From: Rutpela maculata
Lineage: Eukaryota; Arthropoda; Insecta; Coleoptera; Cerambycidae
Length of the DNA stretch: 64,000 nucleotides
Assembly (NCBI GenBank): GCA_936432065.2
Contig: OW386287.2
Location: forward strand, 74,899,804 to 74,963,803
Direction: 5' to 3'
Shown one piece after another: positions 1-11,600 of the stretch (its first letter is position 1; every line of letters starts with the position of its first letter). Below the pieces are notes generated by a model. It ran no database searches, was not told the origin of the DNA, and saw only the letters and a list, made by a program, of their open reading frames with translations. Made by a program: the position numbers and the translations under genes.

Positions 1-49
1 TCTTAAGCCCGTGCTGCAAATGGAGGAAAAATTAGTTATCTTATATGTG

Positions 50-320
50 ATATCTTATATGTTAACGAAAAACAGTATTTGGGAATTATATGTTATTAAT
101 TGTTAACTACTTACAGTAACAACAGTTTCTATTTAAAAAATGTGACGAAGCATGATGTCTCTATCGTAACTTCTTTGCTTTTTATACTAAAGAAACAGAT
201 GGAAAATCATTTGAAAGCTAAATTAACAGTCTTTTATTTTGGTTGTCAGCATTTTCAAAATAAAAGCCGTAATTTCTGAGATATTTAACATTTAAACCAA
301 ATACTGGAAAAAAGTTCAAT
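50..320. repeat. Dispersed AT-rich repeat, one of three copies
   Basis: This block shares a recognisable string of phrases with 28290-28600 and, in shorter form, 48420-48540. Examples are the run around TTGCTTTTTATAC, then AAACAGA, then a phrase ending GAGATATTTAACATT. All copies lie in non-coding DNA and none has an open reading frame. The parent element was not identified and the boundaries are approximate. Confidence 0.55.
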
Positions 321-464
321 AGAAGATTGGTAGATCAATTATGCAGGGTTTCGTCGTATTCCTTTTGATTTCCAAACATTATTATTAGGATGTGCTCTGA
401 ATGTTATTCTTATCATTACCAGAAACGGAGTAAAGTGCTTGTAACCAATATTGGTGAAGGGAAC

Positions 465-615
465 TATGTTTAAATTAAAGAAGCCTCGTCGCTTCGGCAA
501 GTGTCCAGAGTCATTAGCGGACCGGTTTCGAGCTGACGAGAGTCAAAAACTCTAAACGAACGACTCTGGACATGGTCATCTGCCGAAGCGGCGAGGTTCC
601 TTTAATTTAAACATA
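465..615. mobile_element. Compact foldback (MITE-like) with long stem
   Basis: Positions 465-512 pair with 562-615. The outer stem is TATGTTTAAATTAAAG against its complement at 601-615. It continues through CCTCGTCGCTTCGGCA against TGCCGAAGCGGCGAGG and GTGTCCAGAGTC against GACTCTGGACA. The loop of about 50 bases contains ACCGGTTTCGAGC followed by CTGACGAGAG. There is no ORF. The structure is seen directly; the transposon superfamily is unknown. Confidence 0.75.
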
Positions 616-779
616 ATCTTTTAAGCTCTACCTTTTTGTTGTCCTTTTCTTGTTTTTGAACATTTTGCAAGCATTTTTTGATCATACGAAACCTTATTTA
701 GATTTCTATGCCAAATGCCACAGAAATTTTTTATATAGCAACGTTTTAGCAGAACCTTTTTAAAGGCTATATGTCCGAC

Positions 780-3424
780 TAATTTAACCTATAGTGGAGT
801 AAAAAACAGGGGAAAAGTCGCTTCCTTCTCGAGGTTTTTTTTTTAACCTTAGAACAAACTGAGACATATACCATTTCGTTAAGTAGGTCGATGTTCATTA
901 GAAATCATGAAATACGACATTTTTTAGTGGTCACGGACATTGTTATTTTTAAAAAGGTGTGACATTTTTTTTATCATGTTTTTTTGAACATCTAATGCCA
1001 TATCTCAAAAACGAATGGAGATATCCACATGAACTTTTTTTTGTTACAAAACACACACTTAAGGGCTTCTATCTGTGTATAGTATTGTTAATTAAAACAT
1101 TTTTAAGCATGTTAAAAACTTAGATAACCTTGAAAGTTCAGAAAATACGCAGTCAAATTTTCACTAAGCTACAAACTTTTTTGTTTTTGGAAATTTTGTA
1201 TAACATGCTGTGAAGAAAATAAAGCCAAAATACCAAAAAAATTTTTGATAGCATAATTCTTATTGTGTCTTTGATAGTTTAGGTACAGTGATTTTTCTGG
1301 AGTGCGCGAATTGCAGAAATTGAGTATTAATACGCCCGCATCCACTAAAACTATCTAGTCTCAGGGCATTGTACGATCAACGTTATTCGTTTTCGTCGAA
1401 GGTCAAATTATAAAACCGCTGCCGAAGAAATCACTACTTCCACATCCAGATCTTCTATCCAAGTCTCTCACGACGAAAAAAGTTTGAATGTGGAAATAAT
1501 TGTTTATGGAACTTTAATAATAAAATATTTGAAATCGTCTACCCCAAAACCCTATAAAACGATATGCCACATCTGTAGTGGGACTGAGGGTGGTGGAAGG
1601 GGGGGTGGTAGTAGTGGTTGATAAAGTAAAACAATATTTGAGGCCTTTGGTTCTTGTACACACACTAAATGACAATTTTATTTTTTTCGCCCCCTTGAAT
1701 AATGGGGTGGTAGTTGGTAATGGGGGTGAATGCCAAAAAAATTTTGAGACCTTTGCTTCTCTTATATATACTAAATACCAATTTTATGGACTCTTACTTG
1801 CTTGATTTGCCTATTTACCCCCATTTAACCCCCAACCTTTTACCAGATCTCGTTAAAATACATAGATACGTACCAAATTTCAAGTCAATATCTTAAACGG
1901 TTCCGGAGTAATCGTGCACACAAAAAAAGTTACAAACGGACCGACAGACAGAATTTTTTCGCTCAGACTTAAAATCTCTACGTTTCATGACATTCTAAGC
2001 CTATTTGGAAAATAAAAATTTTCAAAAATATTTTTGTCGATACTACACTTACACTGGATGTGGAAGTAAAATGTGTAACGATATTCTCTCCCTTATTACC
2101 ACTTGTATTATATTGTAGAACGTATAGCCATTGTGCAAATTCTGCGTGGATTATCTGTTAAAAAAATATTTAAGATAAAAAAGCAATCTTCATTGCAAAA
2201 TGGAGTGGATTTTATGTGGCGTAGTAATAGAGGAGAACAATAAACTTGTGCACAAGCCATGGAAACAGGGTTTCTATAATTAGGGCTGCGGAAATTAAAA
2301 GAGATTTAATTTAGGATATTTTTTCTTTTTTGTTACCTAATTTAGGTGAAAATAACACGTTTACTCAATTATTGTGTGGATCTAGGGTAAAAATGCAATG
2401 CATGGGAGTTTCGGATAGGAACTCTGACACAGGAAATGTCGGATACAAATATTAAGATTGCCACGTTCAAAAAAAGTGCTTTAAGAAACTGTCTTTTATA
2501 TTTAGCTCCAATAATAACGCAAAAAAAAAAAGGAAAACTCGATAGTTTACTTTTTATCAAAACACTCCAAAATTATTACTTTTCCTAAACTTCTGTTTAT
2601 GGAATTTTATTAGCCCTCTGGTTGCGCAACTTTTTTTTCTATTTACTATAATATTATTTTTTACCGTTTCCAAGATCCCAATGCAATGAATTTTTATCCC
2701 AGATACTCTATTTAAGATTTTTAATTCCTTGTTGCCTTCAACCTTAGTCCTTAATGCGCCACTGGAAAAAATAAGTTATCCTTTCAGATCCTAAAACGTG
2801 ATAAAACAGTCCTAAACATAAAAAAATAATAATGAAAAGTTCCGTTACACACAATACATAATCATTTATTATTCTTAAGTGCCGCGCGCGTACGCTTCGA
2901 CAATTCCTCCATACTAAAAAATTCGTAACTAGCAAATTATTGCTAATAATGAAAATATTTTTTTTCTAAAAACTTTTTTAGTCTATTGACTTCATTTTCT
3001 TCATAGCATGTTACACAAAATTTTCCTCGATTAGTGAAAATTTGATGGCGTATTCTCTAAACTTTCAGGGTCATCTACGTTTTTGGCATGTTCACATTTT
3101 TTTTTATTAGCAATCCTATGTATAGAAAGAAGCGCTTAAGTGTGTGTTTTATAACAAAAAAAGTTCACATCGATAGCTCAATTCATTTTTGAGATATGGC
3201 AATAGATGTACAAAAAAACACGATTTAAAAAAAAAATAAATTTTACACTTTTTTTAAAATGAGAATATCTCTGACCACTAAAAAAATGTCGTATTTCGTG
3301 TTTTTATGTGTAAAATGAGTGTGTCGGTAATACCCACTGTGTCTGACCTTGTTCTAGCTGATAAAAAAAAACGACACAATTTTACTTCTTTTTCGCTGCT
3401 CTACTAATTTACTCCTAATTTTTT
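780..3424. mobile_element. Long-TIR element, non-coding, flanking a splice acceptor
   Basis: About 780-1240 is an imperfect reverse complement of about 2960-3424. Shared blocks include ACACACACTTAAG against CTTAAGTGTGTGT, the phrase around ATGCCATATCTCAAAAA, and AATACGACATTTTTTAGTGG near both outer ends. The interior carries a second repeat (1395-2068) and no long ORF, so it looks like a non-autonomous or decayed DNA transposon. Its right arm runs almost to the acceptor AG at 3425-3426 of the fasciclin exon. Confidence 0.6.
1395..2068 (+). repeat. Repeat family P, copy 1
   Basis: It runs from the CCGCTGCC phrase through TACTTCCACATCCAG (1435-1449) to the inverse CTGGATGTGGAAGTA (2054-2068). 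A family signature is the pair of phrases TTTCATGACATTCTAAGCC and CCGACAGACAGA near the right end. Related copies lie at 26690-27412 (+), 27413-28080 (-) and 62390-63178 (+). There is no coding capacity. The matched terminal phrases suggest a MITE or foldback, but the left boundary is uncertain. Confidence 0.7.
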
Positions 3425-3426
3425 AG

Positions 3427-3642
3427 GCATTCTAAAATTCCATTTTACTGCCCATACCGTGTGCTCCTCGGCTATTATTGGCAATGCCACTACACACAAC
3501 GTTGAGGGTGATATATTAAATTTGGAGAGAACAGTCGACGATGAACTCATTCTTGAGGGAAAGGCCAAACTCATTGAAACCGATATTATGGCAACAAATG
3601 GTGTGATTCATTTGCTAGACAACATCATCATTCCAGACTCAG
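3427..3642 (+). CDS. mfas: Fasciclin gene, first visible exon
   Basis: The acceptor is the TTTTTTAG ending at 3426 and the donor is GT at 3643-3644, leaving one base of a split codon. The exon encodes the C-terminal half of a FAS1 domain, including the conserved box TNGVIHLLDNIIIP and a likely N-glycosylation site NAT. Its reading frame was chosen because it joins cleanly to the next exon as glycine (G|GA). Confidence 0.88.
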
Positions 3643-6600
3643 GTACTGCTTATCAGATAAATATATTTTTACGTTCACTACGATAAAGTAAATTATTTTA
3701 GGATTGTACATTGGGAGTGTACTAAAGAACCAAAACTTCACTAAGTTCCAAGAAATTGTGGAAAAGGCTGGATTGACAGAAGAAATTAATGGAATGAACA
3801 ATGCAACTGTCTTTGTACCGACAGACAAAGCTTTTGAAACACCTGAAGCTAAGAAACTTCTCGAAGATGCTAACAACGATCCAGAAAAATTGAAAGAAAT
3901 TGTTAGGTACCATACTGTACAAGGCCAGATGCAATCTAGCGACATGAACAATAATCTCAAGTTGGCTACTAACGATGATGGAAAACAGTTGAGAATCAAT
4001 CTTTATTCAACGGTAAATAATTTATATATTCATATTTCTCAATGAGACATAATTTTTTTTTTCAGTTGCCTTTATTCACAAATATAGTAAACCGAGCTAC
4101 TGTCAACTGTGCCCGAATGATAGGATTTGACGAAAAAGCTTGTGGTTCCATTATACACGAAGTTAACAAAGTTTTGGTGCCTCCAACTAAAACTATTTAT
4201 GAAATAATTAACACCAATGAAAAATATACGACATTACGCGACATCCTTAAAGACACCGAAGTAGAGAAGATTTTGCAGGAGAATAATAGATCTTTGACAT
4301 TCTTAGCACCCACGGACGAAACCTTTGCGGCCATGGACGAGAAAGAGAGGAAAGTCCTATTGGAAGACAAAGAAAAGGCCAATATAATTTTGAGGAATCA
4401 CATATTAACAGGTAGGTAACAGGATTTATGTTCATCTAGATAGGACAAAATATGATTATGGTAGTGAATATTAAAAATGTACCTCATACACAATTTCCTG
4501 ACATTTTCGTTAGCATATTTCATTAAAACAGACAGCTGTTACCATAAATCACATGACCGTAACGTCTTTTTCTCATTCAGAACATCTTGCCAGATGCATT
4601 TTTCTAGTTGGCATCCGTTTGCTAAAGAGGCGTAGCTAAACTACATGGGGCTCTGGGGCACCATACATTTTGGGGGCCTAAAAATATCTTTAAAAAGTAA
4701 GAAATAAAATTTCACTCGGTTTTACTAATATGTAATACCTATTAGTGGAAAGTGCCAAGGAACTGTACCTTATTATCTAATATCAGTTTGAAATCGGTGC
4801 AAAAATATTTAATTTCAAAAATGCGTTTTGCACCGATTTCAAATTGATATTAGGTAATATGTACCTTATTACTTTCCACTAATAAGTAGACAGATATTAG
4901 TAAAACTGACTGAAAATTTATTTCTTACTTTTTAGAGATATTTTTTGAAAATTTTGGAAGGTGAAAAAAATATCTTTTTCAACCTTTTTAGTAGCTTCTA
5001 TTATATATTTAACTTCTACCTACTGAAGGAAACTATTGTGAAATTCTCTATATGTTGAGTTCCATCTGAATATTACCAGGAAAATAATACCCCGTTGCTT
5101 GTGACTCCGCCAAATCTTCGAATATTCTCGTATTATGAAGTCGGTAAAACAAAATTGTTTCAATTTTTGTTCGCCTGTAGCTTTATAAATTTAGTAGGGG
5201 GCCACCGCCAGACCATAGCTTACAGTTTGCAGCAGGTCTGACAGAAATCGCTTAAGCTACGTCAGAGTAATTATTGAACGGCTATAAAAAAATAAAAACA
5301 TACATACGGGTCAAATTGAGAACCTCCTCTTTTTTTAAAACATTTTGAAGTAGGTTTGCATTGACCGTGTCCTGCGATGCACTCGAGAAGCTCGCGTTCA
5401 CTCGGGGAAGACGAAAAGTTCCAAGTTGGTATATACAGGGTGGACCAGGGGGTCTAAAACAATGGCAGATAGACAAAAACCAATGTAGGTGTCCTGAGAT
5501 CGATTTTCGAGAAACAAACAATGGTGCAAATCGCGATCGTCTATCTTCGAGCTGCAGAGCGTTTTTGGAAATTGGCATCTTTGGATGATCTCTATATTTC
5601 AATTACCAAGTGTCGAATCGAAAATCGAGTAACACATTGTTGAGACACTTTTTTGAGCAGAATCCATTGCTGATAAGAAGAAAATTATGCATGACTCAGT
5701 TTTCGAGATATACTTAGACATAACTTTTGTTTTTTTAAATGGAACACCCCGTAAATTATTTCATTAATCGATCACAACTTAAATTAGCTATCCAACGATA
5801 TATCATATGTCATATTTATCTCTAGAAAAAGTGGTTAATTTTCGAAAAATTTAATATATTTGTGAGGAGGCTATGGAAAACTATTGTATTCTGCGTTAAA
5901 TCTCATGTTTACAGTTGTCAGTATTGTCCACAAAGGTTTCAAGGTATATTATCATGTTTACTACCTCACAATCCTTAACGTGTCTGAGTGATTATTATTT
6001 TCTCAGTGTGCAATCTTAATTTTCATTTTGTTGTAATTTACACTTAAACCATAATCGGAGCTTATTGTCTCGTCTAGCAGGTATATGAGCTCATCCTCTC
6101 TTGCTGCAACTAAGATGGTATCATCTTCGAATCTCAAGTTAGAAATCTTGGTTCCGCCTATAGCTACTCCATCTTGTCCGTTCTCCAGCATACGTCGTAC
6201 CACGTGTTCACTATAAATATTAAAGAGAATTGGTGACAGAACATAGTCCTGTCTGACGCCGTTGCCAACTTTACATTTGTCGGAATTAATGACGTCGTTC
6301 TTCAAATCAGATATTTCTGCTTAAAGAGTCGGAGAATAACAAAGCAGATGTAGTATTAATACTATAAAATATTTATTGACTTTTGCGAGGTACATTGTGT
6401 TTTAAATATTATAATTTTTCTAGACCACACTAGACCAACTTTACTTTATTTTTACTTCCCTCTCTTACTAAAGGGAAGTATAATATGACGTGTGAATTGA
6501 ATGCACGCATCAAGAGTTACGTCCAGATTGTTTAGTTTAATAACTACAGGAATTCTCTCATAATTCTTTCTAAACGCAAGATTCATTCATTGGAATTTTG

Positions 6601-7486
6601 ATGTATTAACTCTGTTCTTTTTAAAATAATTTTAGATGTGTTTAACTTTATGTTATGGTTACCTACATAGTAATATAAGTTTTTCAAATCTTGATTAATT
6701 TTAGTTTGTGTAGAATTATGGTCTAATGGGCCAAATGAACAATAAATTAGTGAGTCATTTACATATTGATCGAGAGTGGTATTTTTAATAACTTTAGATA
6801 GAGTGACTGACTCGAGTCAATACCCTTGTGGCATATCAGCTTTTAAAGTTTTAAATTACATTCTGATTTGTAACAACACATTATTTACACGCTGTTTAAG
6901 ACAGGTTGCCATTAATTGCAGAGGTACTAGTAAAATATTATATTAAGATAATAATAGTAAGATAATTTGTTAATCCAATAATCTCTGAGATTTTTTTATA
7001 ATTTTATCGGTGTTTCTATTTGTCCGTATTCAATGTATTCGTCCTCCTGTCCTCTGTCTATCCGTTCTCTCAACTGTCGCTTTTGTACACCCACTCCAAC
7101 TAGAAAGGTTTTTACAGGAAATAATAAAATATCATATTTAACAGTTAAACATCTGGAAAAAAATCTTCATTATAATAGACAATAACAATTTTGTTAAAGG
7201 TGTTTATAGCATATTTAACGTATTTATTTCTTTTGTTACAGAGGTTTTATGTTGCGCTGGTGTGGGCCCGCAATCATGGGGTTTCAGCAGTTTCGTGTCA
7301 ACTTTGGGCAACAGCAACGTTGAAGTAGGAAGATCAGGAAGTCAAATTCGTATCAACAAAGGTGTAGTTACAAGTTGTGATAACTTAGCTACAAACGGTG
7401 TCGTCCACACTATCAACAAAGTATTATTACCACGCCGACCACAAGTGTCTACCATTGGAGGAGGTTTTTTCTTATTTGATATTTAA
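3427..7486 (+). CDS. mfas: Midline-fasciclin/TGFBI-like FAS1 adhesion protein, 3' half of gene
   Basis: FAS1 domains are extracellular adhesion modules; this protein would be secreted or membrane-anchored and act in cell-matrix contact. Four exons are visible: 3427-3642, 3702-4012, 4066-4411 and 7242-7486. They join in frame through GT-AG introns into 371 residues. The first exon gives the end of one FAS1 domain, with the second conserved box TNGVIHLLDNIIIP. Two complete FAS1 domains follow, marked by NATVFVPTDKAF then HEVNKVLVPP, and LTFLAPTDETF then TNGVVHTINKVLLP. A TAA stop closes the frame after GGGFFLFDI. Upstream exons and any signal peptide are outside the window. The family call is strong; the orthologue name is an inference. 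Confidence 0.9.
3702..4012 (+). CDS. mfas: Fasciclin gene, second visible exon
   Basis: The acceptor AG is at 3700-3701 and the donor GTAAAT starts at 4013, at a codon boundary. It encodes the N-terminal part of a FAS1 domain. This includes KFQEIVEKAGL and the first conserved box ATVFVPTDKAF, then the conserved YHTVQGQ segment. Confidence 0.9.
4066..4411 (+). CDS. mfas: Fasciclin gene, third visible exon
   Basis: The acceptor follows a T-rich tract ending in CAG at 4063-4065, and the donor GTAGGT starts at 4412 in phase 1. The exon finishes one FAS1 domain (HEVNKVLVPP) and opens the last one (LTFLAPTDETF, then NHILTG). The next intron is 2.8 kb and holds a foldback, a copy of repeat R and a dead reverse-transcriptase fragment. 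Confidence 0.9.
4680..4950. mobile_element. Foldback MITE in fasciclin intron
   Basis: The two arms are reverse complements around a centre near 4812. Paired phrases include GGTTTTACTAAT against ATTAGTAAAAC, TATTAGTGGAAAG against CTTTCCACTAATA, and TTTGAAATCGGTGCAAAA against TTTTGCACCGATTTCAAA. There is no ORF. Confidence 0.75.
5445..5890 (+). repeat. Repeat family R, copy 1 (arm of a mariner-type element)
   Basis: It begins at TACAGGGTGGACCAG and contains ATGGCAGATAGACAAAAACC, CGATCGTCTATCTT and TGTGAGGAGG. The same sequence forms both terminal arms of the mariner-like element at 13083-21400. This copy therefore looks like a solitary arm or a deletion derivative of that element. Confidence 0.65.
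6003..6305 (-). pseudogene. Dead LINE reverse-transcriptase fragment (RTE/CR1-like)
   Basis: A 100-codon open stretch shows reverse-transcriptase motifs B and C in order: VRQDYVLSPILFNIYSE, then NLRFEDDTILVA. The catalytic box that should read YADD reads FEDD, and the usual RQGC is RQDY, so the fragment is not expected to be active. No upstream RT motifs or endonuclease were seen. It lies antisense in the last fasciclin intron. Confidence 0.8.
7242..7486 (+). CDS. mfas: Fasciclin gene, terminal exon
   Basis: The acceptor is TTACAG ending at 7241; the split codon completes as GAG. The exon encodes the rest of the last FAS1 domain, with a CC pair near the start and the closing box TNGVVHTINKVLLP, then a short tail and a TAA stop at 7484-7486. 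Confidence 0.9.
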
Positions 7487-7650
7487 ATACAGTGAGATAC
7501 TTTAGTGATATTTTTTATATTATTAATATGTATGACTGAAAAATGTACTTTTTGATGATTCTGTGTGTTAATAATTTTATTTCCAGGTTATTTTAATATT
7601 TATTGATTTTTATAAGAGTGGAAGGTTTTGTAATTTAGTAAAAAATATTT

Positions 7651-7656
7651 AATAAA
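7651..7656 (+). promoter_or_regulatory. Poly(A) signal AATAAA of fasciclin gene
   Basis: A canonical AATAAA lies 165 bases after the fasciclin stop codon, in an AT-rich 3' untranslated region. It is the first good candidate downstream. Confidence 0.6.
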
Positions 7657-8602
7657 GTTATAAAACGAGAAAGTTTTTATTATTTATTTTTATTTACCGC
7701 TAGGTAAGTATATTATATTACGGAATAATTGCTGACCACGACCTAAATGGTGTCGATATGATTACTTTACGAAAAGTTAAAAAATTAAGACAATAACCCT
7801 GGAGCGGCTAGATTTAAGGCTGAAAATATCCTAGTGCATTACCTCAGGGTAAATTCAGCTTTTATAATTCTTCCTAGCTGATGTTAAATGAAACGAATGT
7901 TTACTTATTTATGGTCGGATTTAATTAAAGACGTAAAGCGTGCTATGCAATAAGAAAAACGTTTTTATATAAATACAATAATTGATTGAATACTAGTGAA
8001 TCTATAAAAAACTAGTGGAAGCATTATACTCTTCGCCGATTTACTGAGCTTTTTATATCATTGTTACACATTCTATAGGATACTCTTCGCATTTTTCTTG
8101 TAAATAATGTCAGTTTTTGGACATTGTAAATTTTGTGATACCAACTTTGTTGTGAAAAAAAATATATGAAAAAAAAGTATATAAAAAAAAATTACGATGT
8201 GAGGGATCGAACCCGGGACCCTTGGATTGCGAGAACAACAACAACAACAAGCATTTATTAATATTCACATACAATAACGCGTCATTCCGGAGTCCGGCCC
8301 GGAGCCAGCCAGACAACCACGGCGAACATCGCCGAGGTGGGTGTGAGGTTGGGCGGGGAGGGTCCGGTTTGACGGTGACGGAAATTAATTGTTAGTTAAA
8401 ACTCTTGCCTAATTGGGAAAGGCTTAAATTTAACAGCATCGTGCAACGTAGTACACGAGGGTACTTAAAAATAATTAAAATTAAAACTGTAAAACTATTG
8501 ATTTCGCGCACACGCGAACACTTAAAAATTTTGATTGCTGGCACGGGAAAACAAAACTCAACGAAAAAACCCGTTTGAGACAATTCCACCCTGGTAGTCT
8601 TC

Positions 8603-11600
8603 TAGACCATGTGCCAGACCTCTCACTCATTATAATTTGTGGGGACTGAATGAAACCTTTACCACGGGTTTCTAGGGTCATATGGAGCAAAAAATTCGGG
8701 GGGGTTCATCATGGGGAGGTAGCTTTCAAATATGGCGGCCGTTCAAAATGGCGGCCCGACTATGAATTTTTAAATTCAATTATCTCGGGGTTGGATGGAG
8801 CAATCTTGAATTTTTTCTAAATGTAGGTGAATGTACGAACTACAGTTTTGTTCTCAATGTTTATGGCCGAAAAAACAGTATTTATTGGTCAAAACTCGAA
8901 AAAACGAAAAATAAGGTTTTTTTAAATTTGCGGTTTGCTGTTTATTGGACTAACGGTTGGGTATATTGAGAACATGTTCTGAATAAGGGTTTTAGAGAAA
9001 CATCTCGCCTTTAAAATGCAAAAAAGAAATTGAAGATCGGATGAACAGAACCCGAGATATCGAGATTCAAAGCAGACGGGGCGGGGTTAAGCGCATTGAC
9101 AAAGCGCTCGGTGCTTTGAGCACCGTGAGGCGAGACGAGACGGCCAGCCATATTTGAAAGCAACAGAGGGATATGTGAACAACAACTAAGAGAAATTAAA
9201 ATGCCTTAATATTAATAAACTTGAATTTATTCTTCTTCATTAGAGTCACTATTGCAGCTATTATAATTGTACTCTTCCTCATCTACTGTTGCTTTGGTAC
9301 ACTCCTTGCACCCACAGTTCTCGGTGCATTGGATTTGAGATGCTAAGCACGAGCAAGTTTCTGGTACACAGTTCCTCTTGCAGTGGCACCGCAAAAAGGA
9401 AAATACGCACTCCGGTGCTGACAAGCTATCCATCCACTTGACGCACAAGTTACCAGAAATGTCCTTTTCCCACCTATGAGCAAAGAGGTCCGGAATTATG
9501 GGCCTGGTTTCCAGGCTTCTGAGCCATATTCCGGCCTGGTAGTTGGCACGTTTATTGTGCTGTCTCAAGGTGTCTTTACAAGGCGGCATTTGGAAACTCT
9601 CAATTTGCCCCTCCTTCCCTCTGAACATCTTTTAACGCAGCTCATCAACAGGTTTCACCGTGCATTTAGGGGCATATAACTGGCAGACGAATTCTTCTAT
9701 GGTGTCATCAACATCATTAGACAGCACCCAATCTCTGCCTAACTTGCTGAACGCTTCAATAAATCTTTGCTCCTTTTTGTACAAAAGCTTAAATCCTTTA
9801 AGTTTTCCCTGGCCAGTAAAAGCGCTGACTATGTCACAGCCAGACCAGCAATAATACCCGATGAGAGCTGTAACAAGCTGTTCGCCTAAGGCAGATACTA
9901 TCTGGGAAACTTGAATAATTGTTAAAACACTTTTGTTTCTCTTCACAATACATACGTTTTTGCTTTTTATGGTTTTGCATAAACCTACGGCCAAAACTAA
10001 TACATCTGTATCGTTTGAAAAGCAAAGAACTGATTCATATGATGTAGCCGCGTTCCTTGCATGCAGCATCATTCTGGAATCAGCTTTTTGTTGAGTGCAG
10101 AACAGCTCAGGAACAGTTTCGCTTCTAGCAGACGTGATCCTGAAGCAGATTTTACCAACTGTTACGAAAATTTCTTGGTTTCCAATCATGTTCTTAAATT
10201 TCTCCTCTTTCCAACTGTCAACAAAGAATTTTATCATTTTATTTTTGCTGTCACTGCTCCCTAACAGCTTCCTCCAACAAACCACTTTGTGGCCACCTGA
10301 TTTCACTGAATTTCTTACCTTCAGCGGTTCCTCTTTTTTCCCGCTCCAACGATTTGATCGAAACCTCTCGGTAATCACTAAATACTATGTCAATTCTACA
10401 GCAACTCCTACCTATATTCAAAATCTTCTTGAGAAAAGTCGTTGTCAATTCGTCAAACGTTTTTTGTTCTCCTTTGATGGACTGAAGTACAGCCATTGCA
10501 TCAATTATGCAGGCCGAATCTTTTTTCGGCAGACTGGCAGGGATGATGTATTTTTCCAAGTTATGGGCAAACACTGATTTGCAAGTTTTCTTTAAAGACC
10601 CATCAATATTTGCCAGAGTCCATGGAAATGGTTCCAGAGGATATTTGAACACTTTCTTCATGTCAAGTTTTTTATTTTCTGCGATATAAATCATTTTGCT
10701 GAATAGATTTCGGTTGCATCGGAGGATTACTTCTTTGTTTTGAACCTTGGTCGTTTTGCTCGTCTTTGGTCTACTTATCTTTAGACCCACTTTCTTAAGA
10801 GGATTATGAAGCCCTTCTCCTCTGGCTGTGAACTCTTGATACGCTATTTTCCCCTTGTTTTCCGAATTAATGAGATCAGCAGCTGTTGATTCATCAACAC
10901 ATATTTCAGTAGATAAATGTACAATATCTGAAGGATTAGAATCACAGGGCTAGAAGTTCTGTGAGACCTGTCACATCTTTATCATCTCTAATTATCCGTG
11001 GGCTTCGGAGGTCAGGGTGGCAGTGATTTGTTTCGCTGAATGATAGAACGCTGCGGAGGATTCCTACTGCAGAAGCGCTGTGCTCAGCATTAACATAGTA
11101 CCGTGCTACAACCTGCTTTTTTAGACTGAAACCCTTAGTACCCCCAGCAGTTTGGGTGTCTTTGTTCACAGTCTCTTCGATGGCTTGGTCTACTGGAATT
11201 CTAGAAAAAGAGTTTTAGCTTCTTAGTTGTACTGAAAAACCTCCATCTACAAAGTATTGGTGAACAAATTAACAATTTAGTTAATTCAATGAAGTGGTAT
11301 GATAGATAGTGTGAGTAGTTCACCCTATCCAGTGCAAAACACCAAGGCACCATTTTTTCAACCGCAGCTAAGAACAGAAACCAATTTCCTTCTCGATTAG
11401 TTCGAAGAAAAGCGAGAAGTAGCTCCACTAGGTCTATATATTTCATCCAAAAGGATGACATTGCTCCATTACTTGTACGAAGATGTGTCAAGTAGTTGTC
11501 AAAAGACTTTAAAGTGGCTTGAACATGTTCATCTTGAAGAAAAGAGTTATGGGATGCATGGTTCGGCTCAAGGGCTCAGAGAAGGCTCAGAGACGTAGAA

